DNA from: Roseovarius pelagicus
GTDB lineage: Bacteria > Pseudomonadota > Alphaproteobacteria > Rhodobacterales > Rhodobacteraceae
Length of the DNA stretch: 64,000 nucleotides
NCBI RefSeq assembly: GCF_025639885.1
Contig: NZ_CP106738.1
Location: 2,728,001 to 2,792,000, forward strand
Direction of reading: 5' to 3'
Each line of letters opens with the position of its first letter. Positions within the stretch are counted from its first letter, which is position 1. The notes beneath the pieces are model-generated. The model had not been told where the DNA came from and searched no databases. It saw only the letters and a list, made by a program, of their open reading frames with translations. Shown one piece after another: positions 55,798 to 64,000 of this stretch. The translations under genes were made by a program, and so were the position numbers.

Positions 55798-56745
55798 TCA
55801 GATCGGCCAGGTAAACCCTGTGGCCTTTTCCGATACGGTCCAAAGCCGATTCATTACCGGTTTGTCATGGGCATGGGGTTCAAGCGTGCCCGTCCCGACC
55901 GGGCCGCCCGTTTGCAGCCATCCGGTGGGGCCATGCAGCGCGCGTTGTTCGAGTCCGTTTTCGGTGGCACACATGACCTCCGGATAGGCACCTTTCTCTG
56001 CGGATTGCACGAATGGTGTCTTGGTCATCAGCCACCACGTTGCCCGCGTCATCCTACCGCCGCTGGTGCTGATCAGCGCGGTCGCCGACGCACCCGGATG
56101 GCAGACGTATACTTCGACCGACCTGCCTGCAGCCTTGATGCGGTCCTGCAGCTCATAGGCGAACATCATCTGCGCCAGTTTGGATTGGCTGTAGACCGGA
56201 TTGGCGCTGTAGTTGTTGTCCCAGTTCATGTCGTCGAACTGGATGGTTTTGATCCCCATTTTATACCCGAGGCTTGCAACGACCACGATCCGGCCCTGTG
56301 ATTGTTCGATCCGGTCGAACAGCATACCGCACAGCAAAAAGTGGCCATAGTGGTTGGTGCCAAGTTGGCTCTCAAAGCCGTCAACGGTCAGCTTCTGCGT
56401 CGGCACCTGCGCGATGGCGGCGTTGCAGATCAAAGCGTCGATTTGCGGCACGGTCTCTTGCACCTTCTCGGCTGCGCCGCGCACCGAGGCCAGATCGGAC
56501 AGGTCCATGCGGATAAAGCTGACGTCAGCGTGCGGGCCGAGTTCCTGCTGCAGTTCCTCTACTGCGGCAGTGGATTTCTCGACGCTGCGGTTTAGCATCA
56601 CGACTTTTGCGCCCTTGGATAACAAGATACGCGCGGCCTGAAATCCCGCGCCTGCGTTGGCGCCGGTGATGACGTAGGTTCTGCCTTCGAGCGCGCCGAG
56701 ACGCTCAGGGGTCCAGCCCTTGGAGCTAAAGCGGGTGTCTGCCAT
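55798..56745 (-). CDS. Short-chain dehydrogenase/reductase
   Basis: A 315-residue SDR oxidoreductase of the retinol-dehydrogenase-like group. Cofactor motif TGANAGAGFQAAR is at about 30-42, and NAA follows in ICNAAIAQVP. The serine lies in VVVASLGYK, and the catalytic tyrosine/lysine are in YSQSKLAQM. The C-terminus is hydrophobic and short. Substrate unknown. The ATG at 56745 has GAGG nine bases upstream. It is divergent from an AraC regulator 148 bp away. Confidence 0.88.
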   Translation of the reverse strand: MADTRFSSKGWTPERLGALEGRTYVITGANAGAGFQAARILLSKGAKVVMLNRSVEKSTAAVEELQQELGPHADVSFIRMDLSDLASVRGAAEKVQETVPQIDALICNAAIAQVPTQKLTVDGFESQLGTNHYGHFLLCGMLFDRIEQSQGRIVVVASLGYKMGIKTIQFDDMNWDNNYSANPVYSQSKLAQMMFAYELQDRIKAAGRSVEVYVCHPGASATALISTSGGRMTRATWWLMTKTPFVQSAEKGAYPEVMCATENGLEQRALHGPTGWLQTGGPVGTGTLEPHAHDKPVMNRLWTVSEKATGFTWPI

Positions 56746-56893
56746 GAGTTCAGTCCTCTTCACGGTTTCTATGCTGTATTAAGAGGGGAGATAAATCCCG
56801 TTTCTCGCCAAAAATAGGCGGGATCATCGCAAATACTTGCCCAATTGTATCAGGTCAGTTGAAAGCGACTTCTTGACTGACTTAACTAGGCAG

Positions 56894-57781
56894 ATGAGCC
56901 AACATCACATCAGAGAGATCATCGAAACCCGCATGCCCAGTGACGGCATGATCGCCACCGGTATCAAAGGCGTCCAGATGTTTCGCGCGACTGAGGCGGT
57001 GCCTTGCGTGCCAGCGGTCTATGAGCCTTGCATTATCGCCATTGTCAGCGGCGGCAAGGAGGCGGTGCTGGATGGGCAACGATATATCTATGACAGCAGC
57101 CAATACATGTGCTGCCCGATGTCCATGCCGGTCGAGGCAGGCACGCCAGACGCGTCACCAGAAAACCCGCTGCTTGGCCTCTACATCGCACTGGACCCGC
57201 GACTGATGACCGAAATCAGCATCGAAATGGACGCAGCGGGTCATCGCATCCCATCGGCTGCCGGCAGCGCGCCGAGTATTCGCCTTGCCCAATGGGACGA
57301 CAGGTTTCAGGATGCGCTGTTGCGGTTGGTGCAACTGGGCGCATCCGCGACAGATACGGCTGTTTTGGGTGACGCACGTCTGCGCGAGCTATACTACGCA
57401 ATCCTTAGAGGCGCGGCAGGTCCGTTCGCCCGCCGGGCCTTTGCCCCGGGCAATGCCATTGCGCGGTCTATCGCTGATCTATCATCAAAGCTGGGCCAGC
57501 CAGTGTCGATCGACGACATGGCCTCCCGCGCCGGGATGAGCCGCGCCGTGTTCCACCGCAAATTCAAGCAGACCACGACGATGTCGCCTATCCAGTTCGT
57601 CAAATCCATGCGCCTGAACCATGCCGCGATGAAGATCGCAGGCGGCATGACCGTGTCCGAGGCGGCGCTGGATGTGGGCTATGTCAGCGCGTCCCAATTC
57701 AGCCGGGAGTTCAAACGCTTGTACGGGCAATCGCCCCGTAAATGGGGCGACGCCCAAGCCATAAATGCGGATTTGGCCTGA
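56894..57781 (+). CDS. AraC-family transcriptional regulator
   Basis: A 295-residue regulator of the AraC_N subtype (YqhC-like). The N-terminal cupin-like domain is at about 25-150 (CIIAIVSGGKEAVLDGQRY) and tandem HTHs are at about 200-290 (MASRAGMSRAVFHRKFKQTT and VSEAALDVGYVSASQFSREF). YqhC regulates an aldehyde reductase, so control of the divergent SDR and of the convergent quinone reductase is plausible. The start is uncertain: ATG 56894 has only a weak AGG; TTG 56837 extends the frame. Confidence 0.87.
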   Translation: MSQHHIREIIETRMPSDGMIATGIKGVQMFRATEAVPCVPAVYEPCIIAIVSGGKEAVLDGQRYIYDSSQYMCCPMSMPVEAGTPDASPENPLLGLYIALDPRLMTEISIEMDAAGHRIPSAAGSAPSIRLAQWDDRFQDALLRLVQLGASATDTAVLGDARLRELYYAILRGAAGPFARRAFAPGNAIARSIADLSSKLGQPVSIDDMASRAGMSRAVFHRKFKQTTTMSPIQFVKSMRLNHAAMKIAGGMTVSEAALDVGYVSASQFSREFKRLYGQSPRKWGDAQAINADLA

Positions 57782-57799
57782 TCGGATGGCCCGCAGGGG

Positions 57800-58786
57800 T
57801 CAAACTTCGACGACCACCTTGCCGACCGCTTTGCCACTTTGAAGCCGCGCATAGGCATCGCCCACTTGCGAAAGCGTGAATGCCTGTTCATCCAGCAGCG
57901 GTTTTACCTTGCCAGTATCCACGAGCTTGGCAAGATCGGCGAGGATTTGCCCATGCACCTCGCGCCGGACGTCATGCAACATTGGTAGCAGCATGAAAAC
58001 AATGTGCAGCGAAAGCCCTTTGAAATGCGCCGGGGTCAGGTCAAGCTCGGACAGTGCGACGGTGGTGACGATATGCGCGTTCAATGCAGCCGCGGCAAAG
58101 GAATTGGTCAGGTTCGCCCCGCCAACCGTGTCAAAGACGGCATCAAAACCTGCTCCACCCGTATGATCCGTAATATAGTCTTCAATCTTTTCGGCCATAA
58201 AGTCGACGGCGTGCGCGCCGTAGTTTTCGATTATCGAAAGCTGGCTATCGCCAGTGCCGGTTGCGGAAACCTTTGCTCCAATATGGCGCGCCAGTTGTAC
58301 AGCGATATGGCCGACGCCACCGGCACCGCCTTGCACCAATACTGTTTGGCCAGCGGCGACACCGGCCCGGTGCAGCCCTTCCCACGCAGTAATGCCGACC
58401 AAGGGCAATGCCGCCGCTTCGCGCATCGACAGCGCTTTGGGCTTGTGCGCGATAAGACGCGCATCGGCGGGAATGAATTCGGCCAGCGCACCGGGCAAAT
58501 GTGCAAGGCCACCGGCGCAGCCATAAACCTCGTCGCCCTTCGCGAAACCTGTAACGCCTTCGCCAACTTCTTCGACGATCCCCGCGAAATCCATCCCAAG
58601 CACGGCGGGCAGTTCTGGCGACAGGGGCAGATCGTTGCCAATATCCTTGATCATTGTGTCGATGGTGTTGACGCTTGTCGCCTTGATGCGGACCAGCACT
58701 TGGCCGGCGGCCACCACAGGGCGTGAAATCTGGGCTTCGTCAAACGGTGCGTCATTGCCGTAGGCATTCAGGGTCATGGCTTTCAT
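57800..58786 (-). CDS. Zinc-independent quinone reductase/MDR alcohol dehydrogenase
   Basis: A 328-residue medium-chain dehydrogenase/reductase. The N-terminal GroES-like domain reads VLGMDFAGIVEEVGEGVTGF. The NADPH motif is VQGGAGGVGHIAVQLARHIG (about 145-165), and the C-terminus VGKVVVEV is typical of QOR-like enzymes. The zinc ligands of alcohol dehydrogenases are absent. It probably reduces quinones or enones. The ATG has GGAG seven bases upstream. It is convergent with the AraC gene, 18 bp apart. Confidence 0.87.
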   Translation of the reverse strand: MKAMTLNAYGNDAPFDEAQISRPVVAAGQVLVRIKATSVNTIDTMIKDIGNDLPLSPELPAVLGMDFAGIVEEVGEGVTGFAKGDEVYGCAGGLAHLPGALAEFIPADARLIAHKPKALSMREAAALPLVGITAWEGLHRAGVAAGQTVLVQGGAGGVGHIAVQLARHIGAKVSATGTGDSQLSIIENYGAHAVDFMAEKIEDYITDHTGGAGFDAVFDTVGGANLTNSFAAAALNAHIVTTVALSELDLTPAHFKGLSLHIVFMLLPMLHDVRREVHGQILADLAKLVDTGKVKPLLDEQAFTLSQVGDAYARLQSGKAVGKVVVEV

Positions 58787-58911
58787 CGGTGCTCTCCAGC
58801 TGTGTTTTACGTTGTCAGAGAGATAGATGGGCGCAAGAGAAAATATAATCTGGTGAATTATTAGTTCACTATTCTGATTTTCTATATAATTTGGTTTAAC
58901 CCTGAAACCCG

Positions 58912-58961
58912 TGTCTCACGTTGCCGCGCCCTGTCTCAAACTGTCTCATCATGAGACAGTT
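58912..58961. promoter_or_regulatory. TGTCTCA operator array upstream of acoA
   Basis: TGTCTCA occurs at 58912-58918, 58932-58938 and 58942-58948, and its complement TGAGACA at 58952-58958. The last two form a perfect palindrome, 10-bp arms around three bases (58939-58961). Copies are spaced 20 and 10 bp apart, on one helical face. The array is about 115-165 bp before acoA. It is a likely binding site for the AcoR-type activator encoded at the right edge. The rest of 58787-59074 shows no gene. Confidence 0.65.
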
Positions 58962-59074
58962 AAGCGTCCCGTAGTGCCGAACCGGCACGCCAGCGTTGTT
59001 TAAGCTGACATCTGGGGGAACCCTTCAAGCAGTGTTCAAGGCGGTAACCCCGTCGCACATGGGAGGAGAGATTG

Positions 59075-60064
59075 ATGGCACCAACACAGAAAGAACAGCA
59101 CTGGATGTATCGCAACATGGTCACGAGCCGGCGGTTCGAGGAAACCATTGCGAAGATCTATTTCGAGGGAAAATCACCGGCCTTTAACATGGCCAACGGT
59201 CCGATTCCGGGCGAGATGCACCTGTCCGATGGGCAGGAGCCGGTGGCGGTGGGGGTCTGTGCGCACCTGACTCCCGAGGATGTGGTCACGGCCACCCACC
59301 GCCCGCACCATCAGGCCATCGCCAAGGGCGTCGATCTCGACAAGATGGCCGCCGAGATCTTTGGCAAAACCACGGGCCTGTCGGGCGGTCGCGGCGGGCA
59401 TATGCATCTCTTTGATGCGGATGTGAACTTCGCCTGTTCTGGCATTATCGCGCAGGGTATGGGGCCTGCCGTTGGGGCCGCACTCAGCCGCAAGATGCAG
59501 GGCAAACCGGGTGTGGCGGTGGCTTTCGTGGGTGAAGGCGCAGTCAATCAGGGCGGCTGGCACGAAGCAATGAATCTTGCCGCCGTGTGGAACCTGCCGT
59601 TCGTCTGCGTGATTGAGGACAACGCCTGGGGTATTTCGGTGGCCAAATCCGCCGCCACTGCCGTGCCGACCAACGACGTGCGCGCCGCCGCCTATGGAAT
59701 CCCCGGCACGCGGGTCGAGGGCAATGATCCTTTCGCGATTTACGAGGCCGCGGGCAAGGCCATCGAACGCGCCCGCAACGGCGAGGGGCCGTCATTGATT
59801 GAGGTCGATACCTACCGGCTGGCCGGACACTTTATGGGCGACGCCGAGGGCTATCGGCCAGAGGGCGAGAAGGACGGGCTAAGCGCGAAGGACCCGATCC
59901 CCGCCATGCGCGCGCGTCTGCTAAAGGACGGTGCCGCAAGTGAGGAGGAGCTTGCCACGATTGAAGCCGAAGCCGAGGCCCGTGTCGAAGCGGCCATCAA
60001 ATTTGCCCGCGAGAGTGCGGATCCGGCACCCGAAGACGCGCTGACTGCCGTCTTTGCAGCCTGA
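59075..60064 (+). CDS. acoA: Acetoin/2-oxoacid dehydrogenase E1 alpha subunit
   Basis: A 329-residue TPP-dependent E1 alpha of the AcoA type. The thiamine motif begins GEGAVNQGGWHEAMNLAAVW and ends near EDNAWGIS (GDG...NN equivalent). GGRGGHMHLFDADVNF is typical. It cleaves acetoin or a related 2-oxo acid and passes the acyl group to E2. GGGAGGAGAG precedes the ATG at 59075. It is the first gene of the operon E1 alpha, E1 beta, lipoyl protein, E2 catalytic protein, lipoate ligase. Acetoin is favoured by the AcoR regulator nearby but not proven. Confidence 0.87.
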   Translation: MAPTQKEQHWMYRNMVTSRRFEETIAKIYFEGKSPAFNMANGPIPGEMHLSDGQEPVAVGVCAHLTPEDVVTATHRPHHQAIAKGVDLDKMAAEIFGKTTGLSGGRGGHMHLFDADVNFACSGIIAQGMGPAVGAALSRKMQGKPGVAVAFVGEGAVNQGGWHEAMNLAAVWNLPFVCVIEDNAWGISVAKSAATAVPTNDVRAAAYGIPGTRVEGNDPFAIYEAAGKAIERARNGEGPSLIEVDTYRLAGHFMGDAEGYRPEGEKDGLSAKDPIPAMRARLLKDGAASEEELATIEAEAEARVEAAIKFARESADPAPEDALTAVFAA

Positions 60065-60078
60065 AGGGAGGAAGACCA

Positions 60079-61098
60079 ATGACAAAATCTAACGAAAGAA
60101 AGCTAACCATTGCCCGTGCCATGGCCGAGGCCACTGCACAGGAAATGCGCATTGATCCGACCGTCTTTGTGATGGGCGAGGACATCGGCGCGCTGGGTGG
60201 GGTCTATGGCAACACCCGTGGCTTGCTGGATGAGTTCGGTGCCGAGCGCATCCGCGACACGCCAATTTCCGAGACCGCCTTTATCGGCGCTGCTGTTGGT
60301 GCTGCACAAGACGGTATGCGCCCGGTTGTGGAGCTGATGTTCGTCGACTTCTTTGGCGTTTGCTTTGATGCGATCTACAACCTGATGGCCAAGAACATCT
60401 ACTTCTCGGGTGGCAATCTGAAAGTGCCGATGGTGTTAATGACCTCCACCGGCGGCGGCTATTCCGACGGCGGGCAGCATTCGCAGTGCCTCTATGGCAC
60501 CTTCGCCCACCTGCCGGGCATGAAGGTGGTCGCGCCGTCGAACGCCTATGACGCTAAGGGGCTAATGACCGCCGCGATGCGCGACGACAGCCCCGTGGTC
60601 TACATGTATCACAAGGGGCTACAGGGCATGGGATGGCTTGGCACCGAAGCAGGGGCCACGGTGCATGTGCCGGAAGAGCCTTATACGCTGGAAATCGGCA
60701 AGGCCAAGGTGGTGCGCGAGGGCAAAGACGTGTCGATTGTCAGCGTCGGCATGGGCGTTCACAATGCGCTGAAGGCCGCGAAGGCACTCGAAGCGCAGGG
60801 TGTCAGTGCCGAGGTCGTGGACCTTGTCAGCCTTGTGCCGCTAGACCGCGAGACCATCCGCGCCAGCGTAGCCAAGACCGGGCGACTGATCGTCGTAGAC
60901 GAGGATTACATGAGTTACGGGTTGTCTGGCGAGATTATCGCCAGCGTAACCGAGCATAACATATCGGTCCTGAAAGCCGCACCAAAACGCGTGGCCTTCC
61001 CCGATGTGCCGATCCCCTATGCGCGGGTGATGGAGCAGTTCTGTCTGCCCAACCCCGACAAGATCGTTGCAGCCTGGAATGACATGAAGGCGGCCTGA
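60079..61098 (+). CDS. acoB: Acetoin/2-oxoacid dehydrogenase E1 beta subunit
   Basis: A 339-residue transketolase-like E1 beta, forming the alpha2-beta2 E1 with the preceding protein. It contains MGEDIGALGGVYGNTRGL at the N-terminus, the TPP-activating glutamate in ETAFIGAAVGAAQDGMRP, and a C-terminal domain with VDEDYMSYGLSGEI. AGGGAGG precedes the ATG. It lies 14 bp after E1 alpha. Strong family match; the substrate is inferred. Confidence 0.88.
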   Translation: MTKSNERKLTIARAMAEATAQEMRIDPTVFVMGEDIGALGGVYGNTRGLLDEFGAERIRDTPISETAFIGAAVGAAQDGMRPVVELMFVDFFGVCFDAIYNLMAKNIYFSGGNLKVPMVLMTSTGGGYSDGGQHSQCLYGTFAHLPGMKVVAPSNAYDAKGLMTAAMRDDSPVVYMYHKGLQGMGWLGTEAGATVHVPEEPYTLEIGKAKVVREGKDVSIVSVGMGVHNALKAAKALEAQGVSAEVVDLVSLVPLDRETIRASVAKTGRLIVVDEDYMSYGLSGEIIASVTEHNISVLKAAPKRVAFPDVPIPYARVMEQFCLPNPDKIVAAWNDMKAA

Positions 61099-61171
61099 AC
61101 AGGTCCACTTACCAGATATTCTATAACTCTGGGGGCGCGGGTTGCGCCCCCGAACAGGAAAGGACTGCCAG

Positions 61172-61405
61172 ATGGCAACCGATATTATTATCCCCTCGGA
61201 CCTTTGGGACGAAGACGAGGAATGCGTTATTACGGGCTGGCTCGTTGATGATGGCGCAAACATCGAAGGCGGGGCGCTGATCGCTGAGATCATGACTGCC
61301 AAAGTGCAATACGAGATCCATGCACCTGCCTCGGGCACACTGACAATCAAGGAAGAGGCTGATGCCGTCGTTGCCAAAGGCGCGGTGATCGGTCAGGTCG
61401 CATGA
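61172..61405 (+). CDS. Stand-alone lipoyl-domain protein of a split E2
   Basis: A 77-residue lipoyl domain (MATDIIIPSDLWDEDEECVI), with Lys44 in EIMTAKVQYEIHAPASG as the lipoylation site. In usual E2 proteins this is fused to the catalytic domain by a linker and a subunit-binding domain; here it is a separate polypeptide. It is coupled to the next gene by an ATGA overlap. AGGAAAGGACTGCCAG precedes the ATG. It would carry the acyl group between E1 and the catalytic core. Confidence 0.88.
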   Translation: MATDIIIPSDLWDEDEECVITGWLVDDGANIEGGALIAEIMTAKVQYEIHAPASGTLTIKEEADAVVAKGAVIGQVA

Positions 61406-62082
61406 AGAGCGCGGCAAAGGTCGTGCCGCTAAAGGGCGTGCGCGGGATGATTGCGGATCGCATGGTCGAGAGCCTGCAGACGGCCGCACAACTCACTCAC
61501 CACGGTAGCGCCGACGCCGCTGCCCTGCTGGCCGAGAAAGCGCGGCTTGCGGAGGCGGGCACCAAGGTCTCGGTCGAAGATTTGCTGATGCTGGCGGTGG
61601 TCAGGGCGTTGCAGAAGAACTCGGACGCCAATGGCCGGGTCGAGGGGCGCGAGGTGAAGTTGTCGGAGGCGATTGATTTGTCGGTCGCCATTGCCTTGCC
61701 GGGCAATCTACTTGTCGCCCCGGCGATCTTTGGCGCTGGTGCAATGGACGTCTCTGCCCTGCGCGCGGCGCGGCAAGACCTCGCGGCGCGGGCGAAGGCA
61801 AACAAGCTTAGCGTGACCGAGATGACCGGCGGCACGTTCACTGTGTCGAACCTCGGTCTGACACGGGTGGAGCATTTTACCCCGATCATCAACGCGCCGC
61901 AGATTTGCATCCTTGGCATCGGACGCATGACGGATCGAGCGGTGCGCGGGGACAATGGCGCGATCGAACTGCGGCCCCATGTCGGCCTGTCATTAACCTT
62001 TGATCACCGCGCGCTCGATGGCGCACCGGCGGGCGATCTGATGACGACGATCTGCAATGAGATCGAGGCGATGGGATCGTGA
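61402..62082 (+). CDS. 2-oxoacid dehydrogenase E2 catalytic domain, stand-alone
   Basis: A 226-residue acyltransferase catalytic domain that transfers the acyl group from lipoamide to CoA. The active-site motif is FDHRALDGAPAGDL (H and D conserved), and GTFTVSNLGLTRVEHFTPII is the core strand. It begins directly at the catalytic domain (VPLKGVRGMIADRMVESL), with no lipoyl or peripheral subunit-binding domain. The start overlaps the lipoyl gene stop; the end overlaps the lipoate ligase start by four bases. Confidence 0.88.
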   Translation: MKSAAKVVPLKGVRGMIADRMVESLQTAAQLTHHGSADAAALLAEKARLAEAGTKVSVEDLLMLAVVRALQKNSDANGRVEGREVKLSEAIDLSVAIALPGNLLVAPAIFGAGAMDVSALRAARQDLAARAKANKLSVTEMTGGTFTVSNLGLTRVEHFTPIINAPQICILGIGRMTDRAVRGDNGAIELRPHVGLSLTFDHRALDGAPAGDLMTTICNEIEAMGS

Positions 62083-62777
62083 CGGGGCCGTTGCATGTCG
62101 TGGATACCGTGGCGGAGGGTCTTGCTTTGGAAACAGACGCCTTCGCCTCGAACCACACAGAAATTCGTCTTTGGACGGCGCGGCAACGCGCATTGGTCTG
62201 CCCTGCGTCAATGCAACGCCTAACCGGTTTCGAGGGCGCAAAATCGAGAACCGCAGGGCGCGGCTGGCCACTTCACCTTCGCCCGACAGGCGGCGGGGCC
62301 GTGCCGCAGGGGGCTGGCGTACTGAACCTCGCGCTTGGATTAACCAAAGACCGATATTTTACCATTGAGGATGGGTATCGTCTCATTACACAAATCATAC
62401 GCGATGCTCTGTCGTCTGACCTCATGCCCGGTGCGACACCGGACAGCTTTTGCGACGGGGCGTGGAACCTCGCCGTCTTTGGCCGCAAGGTGGTGGGGAC
62501 CGCTCAACGGCTGCGTCCCGTGCGCCAAAGGCGAAAACGCATTCTGATCCATGCGCTGATCCTGACACATGGCGATATCACTCCGGGCGCAGCCGCAGTC
62601 GGCATGTTCCACCATGACCTTGGGCTGGGACCGGTGTCTGCGGTCGCCCACATCACGCTGGAATCGGCATTCCCCAAGCAATGGCGCGCTGCGGATGAAC
62701 TGGCCGCCCGCCTGTATGACAAATCATTTGCCGCGCTAGAAGCCCCGTCCCCTCATATCGGGGGGATCGTGGCCTGA
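62079..62777 (+). CDS. Lipoate--protein ligase family protein
   Basis: A 232-residue BPL_LplA_LipB-fold ligase. The lipoyl/AMP-binding RPTGGGAVPQGAGVLNLAL and the catalytic lysine segment VFGRKVVGTAQRLRP are clear. It would attach lipoate or octanoate to the stand-alone lipoyl protein encoded two genes upstream. The GTG start overlaps the E2 stop (GTGA). A C-terminal LplA accessory domain is absent or short. Specificity for this operon's lipoyl domain is an inference. Confidence 0.85.
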   Translation: MTGPLHVVDTVAEGLALETDAFASNHTEIRLWTARQRALVCPASMQRLTGFEGAKSRTAGRGWPLHLRPTGGGAVPQGAGVLNLALGLTKDRYFTIEDGYRLITQIIRDALSSDLMPGATPDSFCDGAWNLAVFGRKVVGTAQRLRPVRQRRKRILIHALILTHGDITPGAAAVGMFHHDLGLGPVSAVAHITLESAFPKQWRAADELAARLYDKSFAALEAPSPHIGGIVA

Positions 62778-62829
62778 GATCAAACAACCCGGACCGACAC
62801 CAATCCCTAACATCAAGGAGAAACACGCC

Positions 62830-63132
62830 ATGACAGCCTATTCAATTCTCGCCGTAACACCGACGTCGGAAGGCTGGATTCCCAGCTATATCGAACCAGT
62901 GGGGAAGATTATCGCCAAACATGGCGGTAAATATCTGGTGCGCACAACCAGTCACGAACAAGTCGAAGGGGCCGACAGTCCTGCGGCTCTGCGTATCATT
63001 CTGGAATGGCCCGACAGGCAAGCCGCGCTGAACTTTGTCAACGATCCGGACTACGCCCCATATCTCAAGGCCCGTAGAGAAGGATCGGATAGCGTTCATT
63101 TCGTTGTCGAAGGAAAAGATGACCTCGCGTGA
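62830..63132 (+). CDS. DUF1330 domain protein
   Basis: A 100-residue dimeric alpha+beta-barrel protein of the DUF1330 family (YIEPVGKIIAKHGGKYLVRT, IILEWPDRQAALNFVNDPDY). The function is not known, though some members act in stress or lactone metabolism. AAGGAGAAACACGCC precedes the ATG. It lies 52 bp after the lipoate ligase on the same strand, and may be the last gene of the operon. Confidence 0.88.
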   Translation: MTAYSILAVTPTSEGWIPSYIEPVGKIIAKHGGKYLVRTTSHEQVEGADSPAALRIILEWPDRQAALNFVNDPDYAPYLKARREGSDSVHFVVEGKDDLA

Positions 63133-63186
63133 AGCTCGCGGGTTCTCTATCAACTGATGTCTTGGTCGGGATCACTGCCCAGCAGG

Positions 63187-64000
63187 TCACGCCGGACGCA
63201 TAAACCCATAGCGCTTGATCTTACGATTGATCGTGGCGCGGCTGATGCCGAGACGGCGGGCAGCCTCGGTGACGTTCCATCCGCTGGAGGTCAGCGCGTC
63301 GCGTACCCGCGCCCCGTCGTCATAAGCCAACGCCGGAGCGAGCGTATCTGACAGGGCAGGAACGTGTTCTGCCATTCTGATCGACGTCGGGGACAGGTCC
63401 ACCGGTGTGATCTGATCCCCCGCCATGGTTATCAATGCCCGCTCCAGTGCCGTCCGCAGTTCTCGCAGGTTGCCGGGGAACGTATGCGCCTTGATCAGGG
63501 TAACCGCCGCTTCGCTCAGCGTTATCCGCCGCCCGGCGATCCGGGTGGCGAGCACTTCGGCCAGAATTTCGGGCCGCTCGCGCTCTCGCAGAGGTGGCAG
63601 CGATACATGCGCACCGGCCAGCATGTAATAGAGGTCGTCACGGAAACGCCCTTGCGCGACGCGGTGCATCAGCGGGCGGCGGCTCACCGATACCAGCCTT
63701 GGAGTCTGCGCATCGCCGGATGCAGCATCGCTCTCGATTGACTCAAGTAGTCCGCGCAGCACGGATTGCGCCGCGACAGGCATCTCATGGATATTGTCGA
63801 ACACCACCGTCGGTCGATCGTTGGTCGCCTCTGGCATCATGGCAAGAACGCGCGCCTGAGTCAGAACTGAGCGCAGAGCACCTGCGTCTGCCGCATCGTC
63901 GCGCAGTGTGGTGCAATCCACCCTCAATAGCGGTGCGTCGCCAGCCAGCGCGGCGATCAGGGCGGATTTGCCGGTGCTAGTTTCGCCTTCAATTACAAGA
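63187..64000 (-). CDS. AcoR-type AAA+/Fis activator, truncated by the window edge
   Basis: The C-terminal 270 residues of an enhancer-binding activator of the AcoR family; the N-terminal sensor part lies outside the window. Walker A reads EGETSTGKSALIAA. The segment that normally carries ESELFGY and the sigma54-contacting GAFTGA loop is absent, and Walker B reads VVFDNIHEMP, with N in place of the catalytic E. A Fis-type HTH is at the end (WNVTEAARRLGISRATINRK). It is convergent with the aco operon and probably binds the TGTCTCA array upstream of acoA. Sigma54 independence is inferred. Confidence 0.83.
   Translation of the reverse strand, partial: LVIEGETSTGKSALIAALAGDAPLLRVDCTTLRDDAADAGALRSVLTQARVLAMMPEATNDRPTVVFDNIHEMPVAAQSVLRGLLESIESDAASGDAQTPRLVSVSRRPLMHRVAQGRFRDDLYYMLAGAHVSLPPLRERERPEILAEVLATRIAGRRITLSEAAVTLIKAHTFPGNLRELRTALERALITMAGDQITPVDLSPTSIRMAEHVPALSDTLAPALAYDDGARVRDALTSSGWNVTEAARRLGISRATINRKIKRYGFMRPA

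Noticed and set aside
58983..59005. Possible sigma54 -24/-12 promoter before acoA (GGCACG then TTGT)
   Set aside because: The GG-to-G spacing is 12 rather than 10 bases and the -12 GC is missing; the linked activator also lacks GAFTGA.

Overview
The window looks like chromosome of a marine alphaproteobacterium of the family Rhodobacteraceae (Roseobacter group). The evidence is the GC-rich coding sequence; the gene order glyQ, small membrane-anchored protein, glyS, PEP/pyruvate dikinase; a 44-residue aa3-type cytochrome c oxidase subunit IV; a taurine cluster (tauABC plus tpa); and a full TTAA-N7-TTAA CtrA-type box. These are judgements from remembered family features; no database search was run.

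Layout. 0.1-12.8 kb is mostly housekeeping: an XRE/cupin regulator, a membrane glycosyltransferase with a GspE/MshE-like N-terminus, a GntR regulator, a pyrimidine-nucleotidase-like HAD protein, a UbiH-type hydroxylase, a class V aminotransferase, two Lrp/AsnC regulators divergent from ilvC, a DMT exporter, folP and folB, and a SleB-type cell-wall hydrolase. 12.9-19.7 kb carries the dikinase/glyS/glyQ block. 19.8-24.3 kb holds a trypsin-fold protein that has lost its catalytic residues, an ABC exporter and a TSUP permease. 24.3-29.3 kb is taurine uptake and transamination, with tauC broken by a homopolymer frameshift. 29.4-35.8 kb holds a lipoprotein, the oxidase subunit, a metallo-beta-lactamase-fold hydrolase, two acyl-CoA dehydrogenases and tsaC.

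The most distinctive region is 35.9-45.0 kb, an amide-utilisation operon. A leader RNA with two hexaloop hairpins and a strong overlapping terminator is followed by a five-gene urea/amide-type ABC transporter, then amiE (aliphatic amidase), amiB (AAA+ chaperone), amiC (amide sensor) and amiR (ANTAR antiterminator). This is the Pseudomonas ami regulatory logic with the AmiS channel apparently replaced by an ABC importer whose binding protein is homologous to the AmiC sensor.

A tRNA-Ser(GCU) gene at 45.1 kb is followed by about 3 kb of island-like DNA: two orphan genes of unknown function, an HNH endonuclease gene with a frameshift, a truncated gene and a decayed glutathione S-transferase. 48.3-53.6 kb is a quinone/aromatic-electrophile detoxification cluster (LysR regulator, two ring-cleaving dioxygenases, WrbA-type quinone reductase, pirin, carboxylesterase). 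It ends in a scar of GMC oxidoreductase and IS3 fragments. 54.2-58.8 kb holds stress/redox-type genes with LysR and AraC regulators. 58.9-64 kb is an acetoin/2-oxoacid dehydrogenase operon with E2 split into two proteins, a lipoate ligase, and a downstream AcoR-type activator that lacks the GAFTGA loop.
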